This document shows positions 1-10,929 of a DNA stretch of 64,000 nt, piece after piece. Within the stretch, counting starts at the first letter, position 1. Every line of letters starts with the position of its first letter. Source of the DNA: Dryocosmus kuriphilus (Eukaryota; Arthropoda; Insecta; Hymenoptera; Cynipidae); contig CM076193.1 in the NCBI GenBank assembly GCA_038277395.1, positions 142,713,813 through 142,777,812 on the forward strand, in the 5' to 3' direction. The notes beneath the pieces were generated by a model that was given only the letters and a program-made list of their open reading frames with translations, was not told the origin of the DNA and did not search any database. The position numbers and the translations under genes are program-made.

Positions 1-1285
1 GATAGAAGTTTCGAAATCAAATTTTAATTTGAGATTATGTTAGGAACGTATGGATTATTTATCATCAAAGTAACTTAATTTAATTACCTGAAGTGCAGCT
101 TTTACGAAATCGAGTTACTTGATTGCCCTAGAGCAGATTTCAAGAAAATTAAAAAGATATAAGTTTGAAGTGAAAAGTGAGGTTAGAAGCTCATTTTTCT
201 GTTTATATATCTCACACGAAAGTTTATATTTGAGGTATAGTAATGAAGAAAACAATTTATATGAAAGATGCATAATGTTTCTTTGCAAAGAATAGGTCAA
301 TTTATTAGTTTTGTTACAATTATTTTTAATGCTTTACCCTTTTTTAAATGCGCGGGGACCCAAAATGGCGGCCTTGCATATTCCCACCTAATTTAGTACC
401 CTAGGAGAGGTAGGACAGCTGGCGCTATGCTGGAGCCTTTTCAAACTACTTTTCTGATACGCCCTTGGGACCATAAGGGAACGCCATCTTTGTTTGAAAT
501 GCATAGGACTCTGATAGGACTGACTAGAATAAATAAATAAAATTTGTTATTAATAAATTTATATAAATAATGCATGCAATAAATATATTTATGGATAATT
601 TTCACTGAATTGCTTATTCTATTTCTAGGTAAGTTTACTTATTCGCGAACAATAAACCCTTGTTTTACCGACGGTGGATGACGTCGAAAGTTTGCGGAAG
701 TTGTTGCACGTAGTTTACATTTCATCTTTGTTTACACAGGTTTACATCATGAATAAACCTCTGAATAGACTCAGGTGGTAAAATCGTAGAGTCTACGGTA
801 AAATCAGAAAATTACCTAGTAAATCCGTAGAGGGAGCTTCCCTGTACGGTAAATCACTGTAAAAAAACCATGTAATTTACCTTAGGTATATTATTTTCCC
901 AACCCTGCTGGCATCACTGTGTTTCAAAATGGCAACAGCGTGTGATTGCCTGTGATTGATGTTGCATTTGACAGTTGACAATTCGCAACAATGTATGATT
1001 ATAGTGTTTTGAAGTATTATTAATAAACTTAAAACGTATTTTCTTGTTAAAATTCAACATTTGTAAGTTTTCTATACATGAAAAGCACGTAGTGAATAGT
1101 AAAAATTTTTAAAATAACGGTTATACATAAGTTTATGACATAAACAATTGAAAAGGATGAGTTTATTAATTTTCATTTTTTCACAATAAATCTGTATTTG
1201 CGTTCATATATAGTGTAAAAAATTCTTTAGTAGATGTGATAAAAATATGTTTGAGTAGAAGAAATATTCGAAAAGAGTCAGAAAA
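1..1285. other. Upstream region of the APC gene, no coding exon recognised
   Basis: No convincing coding exon is visible. Three GCCAT-core motifs of the kind bound by YY1/Pho-type factors are present: AAAATGGCGGCC near 363, its reverse form CGCCATCTTTG near 483, and AAAATGGCAAC near 928. A small cluster of CGGTAAAATC-like words lies around 775-880. An in-frame TAG lies a few codons before the ATG at 1286. The transcription start cannot be placed from sequence alone. Confidence 0.35.
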
Positions 1286-1877
1286 ATGTCGTGGACAAAG
1301 TATCGTGAAAGGCGTCGAAGTCCATCATCAGAGGTTAGGTTTCCAAATATCAGATATTTTTGTATAAATCATGTATTTTATGCTACTGTATTATAGTTAT
1401 TTACATTTTTCAGAGCTTCAGTTTATTTTCTTCTTGTATTGTTAACTCCTATTGAAAAAATCCTGGAGGAAATTGTGTTAGTTTCAGATGCAGGATTTAC
1501 TCGTAGAAATCGTGGAGAATTTTCAAATTCCTTGCAGATTTCCTCGTGTAAATCCTGTCCGAAAATAGCAAGAGGATTTTTTCAGTAGTACTTTAAATAT
1601 TAATAACAATTTAATTTATGTAAGTTTTTAAGCTGTTCTCTTGAGTAGAAATAATATCAAAACCGCAAATGGACACAATCCTCAGAAAAATACATAAAAA
1701 TTAATTTACTTCTTTATGTTTTTCAGGTATCTCTAAACGACAGTAAAGAGTCGAATGTAAGTGAGGAAAGTAATACAGGGGAAATTGTTCGAGGACACAG
1801 ATCTCGAAATGCTAATCATGGAAGGTGGTTAGATGATCGTGAACTTCTAGGAAGGCGTGCAGAAAGAAAAGCTACAA
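1286..1877 (+). CDS. Apc: APC exons 1-2: short N-terminal region
   Basis: Exon 1 (1286-1333) encodes 16 residues starting MSWTKYRERRR and ends at GAG|GTTAGG. Exon 2 (1727-1877) follows a TTTTTCAG acceptor and is rich in Ser, Asn, Glu and Arg. Its donor is best placed at ACAA|GTAACT, because the single leftover base plus the two leading bases of exon 3 make an Asn codon directly before CVPFLVDL, the start of the recognisable ARM domain. Neither exon resembles the coiled coil of vertebrate APC. These are the least supported coding exons of the model. Confidence 0.6.
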
Positions 1878-4800
1878 GTAACTTTCAACAAAATGAACAA
1901 TTTCAAACTCTTATCCGTCTTTTACTTTAAATTTTATTTTTTTAATTTATAATGTCTGTCATTTTTTTTTTTTCAGACTGCGTACCGTTTTTAGTTGATT
2001 TAATACACTCACGAGATCAGAGTCCTGTCGTAAGGGAAGGAGCCTCTGGTGCTCTGCGTGATATTATAGACTCCTTTGACGACAAAAAAGGACGAGAACA
2101 ACATGTTCTCGAATTGCTGGAAGAGTTGAGGGACTACTGTGAAATGCTGAAAATGGTTGTTAATGCTGGTTTCGTTCCAGGTGAATATAACTTTTCTATA
2201 TAGACTAAATGAATACCCGTCGAACTTATCAAAAGAATTCCGTTCCTCGATTTCAACTAACCGTCTTTCAACTTACAGAGAATCCCAAAAAACATCCAAA
2301 CTCGACAATGACAACTGTGATGAAATTATCTTTCCACGAAAACTACCACCGCACAATATGCTACCTCGGAGGCTTACAAACAATAGCAGAACTCATAGAA
2401 TGTGAACACGCAGCTCACGGTTCTGAAACTAACGAACGAGACTGTATTGCCCTTCGAAGAGATTCAGGAATGACCCTAGCAAGTTTGATCATCGGTGACA
2501 GTACCAACAAAGTCCTACTCTGTTCTTTCCGAGACTTCTTAAAAGTCTGGGTCAAACAATTGTTCAGTTCCTGCGAAGAATTGCGCCAAGTTACAGCGAG
2601 TGTTTTCTCCAATTTATCCTGGAGAGCAGAAAACGAAAGTAAACAAGCTTTGAGAGAAGCAGGAGTGGTCAGTGGAATGATGAAAGCGGCTATGCTTTGC
2701 AGGAAAGAAAATTGTTTAAAAATAATTCTTTCTGCTCTTTGGAACCTCTCTGCTCATTGTGCAGCTAACAAAGCTGAAATATGTGCCGTTGAAGGCGCTC
2801 TCTCCTTTCTGGTGAACACTCTGTGTTACGAATCACCTTCGAAAGGTCTCACAATTGCAGAAAATGCTGGTGGGATAATTAGAAACGTTTCAAGTCATAT
2901 TGCCGTGAGGGAGGATTACAGGGCTATTTTGAGACAGAAAGATTGTATTAAGATACTCATCAGACATCTCAAATCTCCGAGTTTGACTGTGATTAGCAAT
3001 GCGTGTGGTACTTTGTGGAATTTGTCGGCCTGGTGTCCTCAGGATCAAAAAACTTTATGGGAGTTGGGTGCCATTCCCTTGCTGAGGAATTTAGCGAGCT
3101 CTAAACACAAGATGATTTCTACGGGGGCGAGCGCGGCGCTTCGGAATTTGCTGACTGCGAAAGGAGCTAATGGAAATCTCAACCAGGAAAACAGAGTTCG
3201 AAAAACACAGGTAATTTTTTAAAATCTTTTATTAATACGCGCTAAATTGCATCCGTTTCATCTGCAACTTACCTCTACCTAGACATGTCTTTAAAAACTG
3301 ATATTAATTTAAACTTCTTCTCTAAGAAGCCGCCAGAGGTGGAAGACAATTCATCAATGGTCTGCCGCAAAAGAGATCCTCTTTGTGCTCGTGCAAACGT
3401 CGATATCGACGTATCCAAAGGAGGTTGCGTGAAAAAGAACCTCTTCGCAGAATCGATGTATCGCTACGAGCGAGGATTCGTTCCAATTAATTCAAGGTCA
3501 ACTTATTCCTCTCAAGATCGTTCCATAAATAAACAGCGATCAATTCCTACAGCCTACATTTCTACCGAACCCGGCAAAAAGCTCAAATTCTGCATCAGAT
3601 TGACGAGCGAAACTTACGAGTACAGAGAAACTAAAGAAAGTTTCAGATCTTCAACAGATGTTCCTTGGAATTCTCCACCAGACATGCCAAGTTTTACACA
3701 ACCTCGTCTTTGTTCTCCAGTTGAAGAAAATCACGACGAAGCATCCGCTTGTGCTGAAGAATCAAATTCCTCCTTTGAGAAACCATATCAAAATTTTATA
3801 AACAGGTCTCCTTCGGATTCAACTTGTGATGAGGACATAAATGATCAACCTGTCGATTACAGTAAAAAATACTCTGAGAGAAATCCCTCGCAAAATAATC
3901 TCGAGTCGCAGAATGAGAGATCTTCGAAAAAGGAGTTTTCTGATCATGAAGATAAAGATCTTTTTGGCGATTATGTTGAGACTGATTTAGATCAACCGAC
4001 TGATTATAGCCTTCGATATGCTGAAGATGATACCGATGAAGATGAGAAGAGCAATCCGGAATATTTTCCTAGGAACGAACAAGAAGATACTGTTAAAACT
4101 TATTGCACGGAAGGAACTCCTTATCAGACTCCTTTCAATTTTTCCACAGCGACTTCCATGTCAGATTTAAGAGTCGAGGATTCTAAGGAGGGAGAAGCTT
4201 TCAAGAAATTCTCGAAGAAGATGGATTTGAAGAGTAAGAATTCGGATTCTGTTACTAAAGATTTGCAGTTTGATGAAACAAAAGAGACCGAAGAGGGCGA
4301 ACATTCGTTGAATATGGACGTTAATTTGACAGAGAAGCCGGTTAGTTATTGTGTTGAGGGAACACCAGGTTGTTTTTCAAGAGTCAGTTCTCTCAGCTCT
4401 TTGGGAAGTGCCATGATTACGCAAAATGTCAGTGTAGAAGTTGTTTCGGAAGAAGTAGGAGCGAACGATCTGGGCTGTCATCCTTTGGAAAGGGAAGGAA
4501 CGAGTGTGGAGGAGAGTAATCAGAAGAGAGATTCTGGGAGTGGGGAGAGGGAGAAGAATGAAGGTCGTATTGTTGATAAGGAAGAGAAAGTGGTGAGTTT
4601 CAGAAGGGAAGACCACTATGCGGAGCAAACACCCCTGATGTTTTCGAGATGCAGTTCTTTGGGCTCTCTCAGTGGTTTTGAGCAACATTCCATTCGAGAT
4701 GATCTCAGTTCCGGCGTAAGCGATTTTAGGTATTATTTATAAATGACCCGTATTTTTAAAAAGACTTCTTCTTTTCTCGATTTGAGTTTGAATTTCGTTT

Positions 4801-7800
4801 TTAAAGCCGAATGACCAGTGGTGTCGTTTCTCCAAGTGAATTGCCAGATTCGCCAACACAAACTGTTCCACCAAGTCCTCGACATCATAAGCATCCAACT
4901 TCCGAATTTGGAAGAAAAGCTCAAGCCGAAGCAAGGCACTCTTTTCAGAATCAATGTAAGTCTTATTTTAGAATCTTGTTTCGAAGCAATATTTTTCAAA
5001 AATTTAACAATGTGTGAGATATTACTCGCAGGGAAGGATTGACTAAATATTGAAAGCTGCAAAAAGGTGTAGGGAATTTCAAAGATTTCCCGAGGGATTA
5101 ACCACTGAAAATTTTTATGTACACCAGAATTCAAGAATACTAAAAAATTCAAAGAATTCTAGAGTTCAAAGAATTCAAAGAGTTCAAAGAGTTCATAGGA
5201 ATTCAAATAGTTTAACATAATTCAAAGAATTCAAATAAAGTGAAAGAGTTTACAAGAATTCAAAGAGTTCATAAGAATTAAAAAATTTCAAATAATTTCA
5301 AAGAGTTCAAGGGGATTCAAGGAACTTAAAGAATTCAGAAGAATTCAATGAGTTCAGATGAATTTAAAGAGTTTAAAATAATTCAAAGAATTCAAGCGAA
5401 GTGAACGAGTTTAAAGGAATTGTAAAGAATTCTAAATACTTGAAAAGAATTGAAAGGTTTAAAAAAAATTCAAAGAGTTTAAAAGAATTCGAAGAGTTCA
5501 TAAGAATTCCAGGAGTTCAAAAGAACTCAAATAATTAGGATTTAAAATACTTCAAAGAATCAAAAAGAATTTAATAGAATTGATAGAATTCAAGAGAATT
5601 CAGAAGGAAGTGTGCACCTGAATTCATCAGTGATTAACCTCTCACGATTTCCAAAGATTTTTAATAAAAGTAGAACGATGATTTTTAAAATTAGGGCAAG
5701 CTAAAATAATATGGTATAAATCTTGATAAATTTTAGTATTGTATTGACAGCTTCCTAAGTAATAATATTTTTACGTGGTTACTTCTCATACATCTCTAAA
5801 AATCATAAGAATTGTCATTTGATTTACTAAATCTTTAAAAAGAGAATTGGGATCTGGAGAAAGCTGCAATAATAAGTGTTTTTATTGAAAATTTTTTCCG
5901 AAGTGCCAAAATATTATCAGGAACAGCATGTAATAAATTAAAGAAAGTTCTGACGAGATCTTTGTTTTTTAGAAGAAACTTTTTTTAGGTGAGGTTCACG
6001 TGTTTCAGCTAGCATAAAATTAATTAGGATCCTAATTTATAAAACAAAGAGCCAATCCTAATTCTTGATTACGAATTTTTTAGTTTTTTAAATGGTAGAG
6101 TTGTACGCATGCGTTTAAAAAGCGCATGCGTTACAGAATATTTCCACACACCCCCATAATATTGAATAGATTGTGGTGGGTAGTGGTTGTAAATATCAAT
6201 GGAGGATCTCGGCCCGGGTAATGTTTAGGTAAATAAAGAAGCGAATTTTGTTTTCCAAAGAATTAGTTAAATTTCTTCTAACAATAAATAGTTTACTGAA
6301 TGATAAGTAATTGCATTCTCTCTTTTTACTAATCAATAAAATCTTTCCATCTGATCATAGGGAATTCCGGCTAGCGTCTGACATTTAGGCTTCATCGAAA
6401 TCAATATTTTTACTGTTAGTATGGATAACTAAAACAGCATTTTCTAAAAAGTATCTAATTTTTCTTGAAATTTATTTTGTTTAGCATTTAGTAAAATGCA
6501 ATCAGCAAAAAGAAGTGTTTTTGAGGACGAGATGTCAGCATTTAAGGACGAATCAACGCCTCTTGAATTCTCAGCAGCCACGAGTCTTAGTTCTTTGACC
6601 ATTGACGATGAACCTAAATTACCAAGGGACCTAAAATTCAGATTGATAGAAAAAAGGTCCGTTGTTCCGGAAAGTGAAGAATTAGAAAATTCGGTTTCAC
6701 AGTCTGGTAATAGCCATATTCCTGGAGTAGAAAGTGAAGATATTGATAATCATCAATGTAATAAAGATTTGGAAAACGAAAGGTAAAATTCACTGAATTT
6801 GTTAAATATTGTTTTCTTTTACTAGTGAACTCAAATAAAATTGAATGCAAATTTTAGATATTCGCTTACATCAAATCCCCCGAAATCGATCACACTTTCC
6901 CAGCCTTCTAATCTCAGAAGGTTTGAAACCAGTTTTACGTTAGACAGACTAGACCCTGCGGCTGTAACTGCAAGAGTAGGTCTTATTTCTGCTTCTGATT
7001 CGGTTCATGTTTATTGTACCGAAGATACACCAGATGGATCGATTTCGAATTTGTCTGCACTTTCGATGCCAAGTATTCCTGATGATAATGAAAATATTGA
7101 TAATAATAAATTGCTGGATCTCTCAAGATTCAAATCTTCAGATGAGGGTTCGAATTCTTCTGTGGATAATGAAATTTTGGAAGAGTGGGTCGAATCCGAA
7201 AACACAAAGGATCAAAGTAATCTTGAATCTCCGAGAGATTTGAGACAAAATACTACTTCGCTTGATGTTCCTTCTGATGATAGTGTTAGTCTCACGGAAG
7301 AAGAAAATAATAAACTGGATCAGTTGATCGAATCAGCAATGCCAAAGGTGAGCAGATTGGATTTCTTAAGTCTTGTTAGGTTTTCAAGATTCTTATCATT
7401 ACCATTTTTTTAACAGAGATGTTTAAATGACTCATCATCCCCTACAACTTCTGAAAAAAATCTGAAAAGATCATCTCCTGCTCCTTCGGAAGGTGGAAAT
7501 AGTTTTTTGGAAGAGGAGATTAATAAAGAAAGTCAATTAATTGAGTCTGCATCAGTTCCAACTTCATCTAAAGGTTCTCTTAAAAATCACTCATCTTCTT
7601 CTTTACAACAAGATTGTAAAATTGAAAGTCCTTCGCCCGTGCCATCTGAAGAAGACATTAAAGTTTATTCATTGTTGGAATCTGAAATGGCAGGGGTAAG
7701 TTGTTTGGAATCCATGGAATTTTTCGGAAATTCAAGAACTAATTATTTTGATGCTTATTTTTTCAGATGCGTTTAAATATTCCTTCGTCTACTCCAAACT

Positions 7801-9476
7801 CTCCGAATTCTCCAAGATCTCCTTCTCCAGAGAATATGACCGCATTTTATAGAACGAATCCGTGTGGAAGGTCTTCGACGCCAACTACTTTGGTTCAACA
7901 AACAGGCAAGGTTAGTCCATCATCTGTTCCGTCGCCTGTTCCATCCGAAGATAGGGTCAGTCTAACAGAAGAAGAAAATATTAAACTCGATCAGTTGATT
8001 GAATCTGCTATGCCGAAGGTAAGATTTTTTAATTTAATTAATTTCAGGTCGTCGGAAATCAGTTTCACTACTTCAGAGTACTGGAGGTTTTGAAATTCAT
8101 TGAATTCTTCAACCCTTTTAATTTTTCAGAGACAAAACGCATTATCTCCTTCTCCGTCAGCCTCGCCAGAATTACTGATGAACAAATCAAATTATAATTC
8201 TCCTTCGAGAAGGCTTCATTCTTCAAGTCAGTCTGAAATTTTAAGCAGAGATTTGAACAACGATTTGATTGAAGAGAACAGAATTGACCAGTTGTCCGAA
8301 TCTGGAATGGCAAAAGTAAATTTTAAATTAAAAAATAGAATATTTTCACTTATGAATGTTTACAATTTCAATTTCTGACGTAACTTTGACTCTTTTGTCT
8401 TATGCATAGATTTAATTTATTGTTCAAGAGCAACATTTTAATTTTAATTTATAGAAACGATTAAGTGTCTCATCGAGATCATCGCCAGTAAATGTTCCTT
8501 TACGTCAGAAACCTTTCGAGCCAAGAGTAACTCGAGAAGTTATGCGTGATTTCGCCTTTTCGCAGGAAGAAAACTTGAGGCTTGAACAGTTGATTCAGCC
8601 AGGCAAGGTGAGATTCCAAAATCTGGTATTCTAATTTATTAATTGTCAAATTAATTACTTTAACTTGTCAAATTAAAATAAATCAATTTTTAGAAATCAA
8701 TGAACCATCCAGTGAAAACCTCCCCAACAAAAGTCGACAACCGGTCGAACAAAAATTATGTTCGTCCTGACTACAATTCGATGCGGCAGAATTTTTTCAG
8801 ATCTGATAGAATAAACCCAGAACCTGAATATGACACTATCAGTATGACGGAAGAAGATAATTTTAAATTGGATCAGTTGATAGAATCCGCAATGCCAAAG
8901 GTACAATGACTCTTCTAATTTTAAAATAAATAATTAAAACAATTGTGTTTTAAATATCGTTATTTTTTAGAAACAAATTCAATCCTTTCACGGAACTTCA
9001 TCAAGAGTCCTAGAAAACATTCCAGCGAATCGAATGCTTCCTTATGGTTGTTCTTCGCCCCCTTCATCGCCCCAACAAAATACAAGTAGAAATGGAAGAA
9101 AATCAGAGCAAAATGAAAACAGGAACAGTTTAACAGTTGAAGAAAATCTAAGGTTGGATGAACTAATCGAATCTGCTATGCCGAAGGTAAATAAAATACC
9201 GTTTACAACCTTCCTTGTAGTAGATCTGTACTTAAACTAATAAATAATCCTTTTATCAATTTTTTAAATTCGATTTTTCAGAAAAGGGTCAGTTCTTCCC
9301 TGAAGCCAACATCTTCAAAAGTACCAGTAGATATTTCTCACAGATCGAATGCTTGTATTCGCTCTTCAAATCCTTCGTTACGACGCCATTCCTACGGAAA
9401 TGTCGGAAAGTGGAAGTACTACAAAAGATTAGGATTCTCTCGAATTTTGCGATTCATTAGAGAAAATTATCCCTGA
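1286..9476 (+). CDS. Apc: Adenomatous polyposis coli (APC) homologue, 15-exon model
   Basis: APC is the scaffold of the beta-catenin destruction complex and also binds microtubules and cytoskeletal partners. Exons inferred: 1286-1333, 1727-1877, 1977-2180, 2279-3210, 3327-4729, 4807-4955, 6485-6782, 6858-7347, 7417-7695, 7767-8018, 8130-8315, 8455-8607, 8694-8900, 8971-9186, 9282-9476. All junctions are GT-AG, phases agree throughout, and the sum is 5163 nt (1720 codons plus stop). Order of parts: a short N terminus, ARM repeats from about residue 67 to 440, two 15-residue repeats (618, 667), 20-residue repeats (704, 786, 876 and two more in exons 7-8), then SAMP motifs ending at 1225, 1402, 1584 and 1656. 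No N-terminal oligomerising coiled coil is seen; only 66 residues precede the ARM domain, far fewer than in vertebrate APC. The start has an in-frame upstream TAG, but further 5' exons splicing into exon 2 cannot be excluded. Gene identity is firm; the two ends are less certain. Confidence 0.93.
1977..3210 (+). CDS. Apc: APC exons 3-4: armadillo-repeat domain
   Basis: Exon 3 (1977-2180) and exon 4 (2279-3210) encode the armadillo domain, residues about 67-445. Diagnostic stretches include VMKLSFHENYHR, GGLQTIAELI, VFSNLSWRAE, LSALWNLSAHC, AEICAVEGALSFLV, NAGGIIRNVSS, NACGTLWNLSAW and GASAALRNLL, which match the APC ARM repeats closely. In APC this surface binds partners such as Asef-type exchange factors, KAP3 and B56. 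The short 98-bp intron between the two exons (2181-2278) has a clean GTGAAT donor and TTACAG acceptor. The donor of exon 4 is ACACAG|GTAATT in phase 0. Confidence 0.95.
3327..4955 (+). CDS. Apc: APC exons 5-6: 15-residue and first 20-residue beta-catenin-binding repeats
   Basis: Exon 5 starts after CTTCTTCTCTAAG, the only nearby acceptor keeping phase 0 with exon 4; the ATG at 3285 is then intronic. Two 15-residue repeats are visible (DQPVDYSKKY near residue 618, DQPTDYSLRY near 667). Three 20-residue repeats follow: EGTPYQTPFNFSTATSMSDL, EGTPGCFSRVSSLSSL and EQTPLMFSRCSSLGSL. In this family, phosphorylation of the Ser-rich part by GSK3 and CK1 raises beta-catenin affinity. Exon 5 ends at TTTTAG|GTATTA and joins exon 6 (4807-4955), giving the continuous conserved-looking block SRMTSGVVSPSELPDSP. 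Exon 6 ends CAAT|GTAAGT. Confidence 0.9.
5110..5640. repeat. GAATTC-core mini-repeat in APC intron 6
   Basis: The stretch is built of imperfect 10-15 bp words of the form AAAGAATTCAAAGAGTTC. It is the reverse-complement sense of the TTTGAATTC words that fill the Osiris intron and the 29.7-32.5 kb arrays. Copies are degenerate and no open reading frame is involved. Confidence 0.8.
6105..6217 (+). promoter_or_regulatory. Possible internal promoter and alternative first exon of APC
   Basis: Two palindromic sites, ACGCATGCGT (6105-6114) and GCGCATGCGT (6122-6131), match the NRF1/Ewg-type GCGCATGCGC consensus. About 70 bp downstream, ATG at 6199 opens a six-codon reading frame (MEDLGP plus one base) ending in a GTAATG donor at 6218. 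One leftover base is exactly the phase that exon 7 at 6485 accepts. A transcript starting here would encode an APC form lacking the ARM domain and the first repeats. This is inference from motif and phase only. Confidence 0.3.
6485..7347 (+). CDS. Apc: APC exons 7-8: last 20-residue repeats and first SAMP motif
   Basis: Exon 7 (6485-6782) carries DESTPLEFSAATSLSSL and exon 8 (6858-7347) carries CTEDTPDGSISNLSALSM, both diverged 20-residue beta-catenin-binding repeats. Exon 8 ends with SLTEEENNKLDQLIESAMPK cut by GTGAGC. The SAMP motif is the Axin RGS-domain contact of APC. The exon 6-7-8 phases (1 leftover base, then 2) all close correctly. From exon 8 onward every junction is phase 0. Confidence 0.9.
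7417..9186 (+). CDS. Apc: APC exons 9-14: tandem phase-0 SAMP exon cassettes
   Basis: Six consecutive exons (7417-7695, 7767-8018, 8130-8315, 8455-8607, 8694-8900, 8971-9186) are all multiples of three, begin at a codon boundary mostly with Lys or Arg, and end at the position of a SAMP motif. Exons 10, 13 and 14 end in an intact LIESAMPK preceded by an acidic helix of the TEEEN-KLDQ type. Exons 9, 11 and 12 end in decayed versions (ESEMAG, ESGMAK, LIQPGK). Ser/Pro-rich linkers fill the rest, and PSPVPSE recurs in exons 9 and 10. Because every exon is symmetric, any can be skipped without breaking the frame. SAMP motifs recruit Axin, so their number probably sets Axin valency. Intervening introns are about 70-140 bp. 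Confidence 0.88.
9282..9476 (+). CDS. Apc: APC exon 15: C-terminal exon as read in frame
   Basis: Exon 15 follows a TTTTTCAG acceptor in phase 0 and encodes 64 residues, basic and Ser-rich, ending in a TGA at 9474-9476. No C-terminal EB1-binding motif is recognisable. The +1 frame looks more protein-like than the assigned one near the end: it reads ESGSTTKD up to a TAG at 9430-9432, then stays open for 60 codons to an AAG|GTAATG donor-like site at 9612. The true end may therefore differ because of a frameshift, a sequence error or a further exon. Confidence 0.65.
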   Translation, partial: KRVSSSLKPTSSKVPVDISHRSNACIRSSNPSLRRHSYGNVGKWKYYKRLGFSRILRFIRENYP

Positions 9477-10724
9477 TAGTTACTCAATCCTTTCAAGAAT
9501 CTCGGACTGTGCACCAGTAAAACAAATCGCTAATTGTGGCCAGTGCAATCTTAATTTCTACTTTTTACGAAACCAACGAGCTTATAGAAAACACATTCTT
9601 ATGAAAGTTAAGGTAATGAAATAATGTGAAGGATGAAAATAATGATTCAAAAATAAGGGTTTAGAGTAACTCAAAGACTGAGAGAGAAAGTAATCCTTTA
9701 TTAGGAAATACTCTTTTTATGTAAGTAATATTTCGGTAATGCTTCCACTAGGTATATTTTTGCTATTTAGAATTTAGGAATAATTTTTCTAACCCAGGCA
9801 AACTTTGATCGTAAGCTTTGCAATTTTGCAATTTTCTTCGGGGTTTTATGGCTGTAAATAATTGATGTGATGTATTTTCTCTTGCGCAAGAGGAGATTAA
9901 TGTATTTTTTATTATTAATTTTTGACCATAGAATACGGAAAATCGCGGTCACTTCACGATTTTTGTTTATCTATAAGCTAAAAAAAGGGATAATAACGTT
10001 TTTGTGGAACTTTTGAGATTTATGAATTCTTCTTAATTCTTATGAATACATTTTTCTTTTTTTTTAATGTATCAAATTGACAGATCAACTGTAAAATAGA
10101 ATTAAATTTAAATATTCAATTTTAAAAAGTGTAAAATTGGCAGTGGCAATGATTAGGCGAATTCTATGGTATTTTGTTAAAGTACTAATAGTCGTTGACT
10201 CGAATGATTCTCAAAATCGATAGTTGTTTTACAGTTTATATTTTACTGTTTAGAGTAGTTAAATATCTTTATTTTCTAGAATCTTTTACAATTAGTACAA
10301 TTTGATTCGAGTTTAATTTCAGAAAAACAAAATTTCATTTTTTTTCTTTTTGCTTTCTAATTTCATTTTTAATTTTATTTTTATACTTTTATTATTTACA
10401 AATACGATGACTGTGGTAATAATAATGTGCTGTGTATCGACTAGAATTTTCAATGTGCCACTTATCCATAAGGCTTATTAAATACCAATACGAGATAACA
10501 AGACGACTCGTCTCTGAGGCGATTCTTAATAATTTTAGATTCAACTTATAGTCTTCCATTTTAATAATCAAATATGTTCTTAGACATTCTATTGGTGATT
10601 TTATCAATTACAGAGATCATGATTTTATTTTATAAATAAGACGAAGGAACAACGAAAAATCATTTCTCATTATTGAAACTTCATCCATTTTTATTGTACG
10701 TAGAATATATGTAAAAGTAATAAA
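9477..10724 (+). other. APC 3' untranslated region candidate
   Basis: AT-rich sequence follows the APC stop. An AATAAA polyadenylation hexamer lies at 10719-10724. An in-frame-looking 60-codon stretch (9433-9612) at its start is discussed under findings. Nothing else is recognised. Confidence 0.45.
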
Positions 10725-10929
10725 AAGTGATTATTATAGCATTTCAAGGTGGACATTTTTTTCGAATTTTAAGCCTCAATTTTAATTTTAATTTAATTTT
10801 AAGCCCCACAGAAGAATCTCTAAATAGGGAATAGAAGAGTCAATACAAATTAGGATTAATTAATGTAAAATATAGTGATTATGTTTTTCTTCCATTAAAA
10901 AATTCCGAATGTTTATTTTCTCACATTTT

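Larger units (their letters stand above)
4956..6484. other. APC intron 6
   Basis: This is the longest APC intron, running from a GTAAGT donor to a TTTTGTTTAG acceptor. It contains a GAATTC-type mini-repeat at about 5110-5640, AT-rich unique sequence, and near its 3' end two CGCATGCG palindromes followed by a short possible alternative first exon. Confidence 0.8.

Noticed and set aside
3285..3326. ATG at 3285 as a coding start or part of APC exon 5
   Set aside because: Using the acceptor at 3282 breaks phase with exon 4. The acceptor at 3326 restores phase 0, so this stretch is intronic.
4733..5152. Minus-strand frame of 139 codons
   Set aside because: It is antisense to APC exon 6 and its flanking introns and shows no similarity to a known family.
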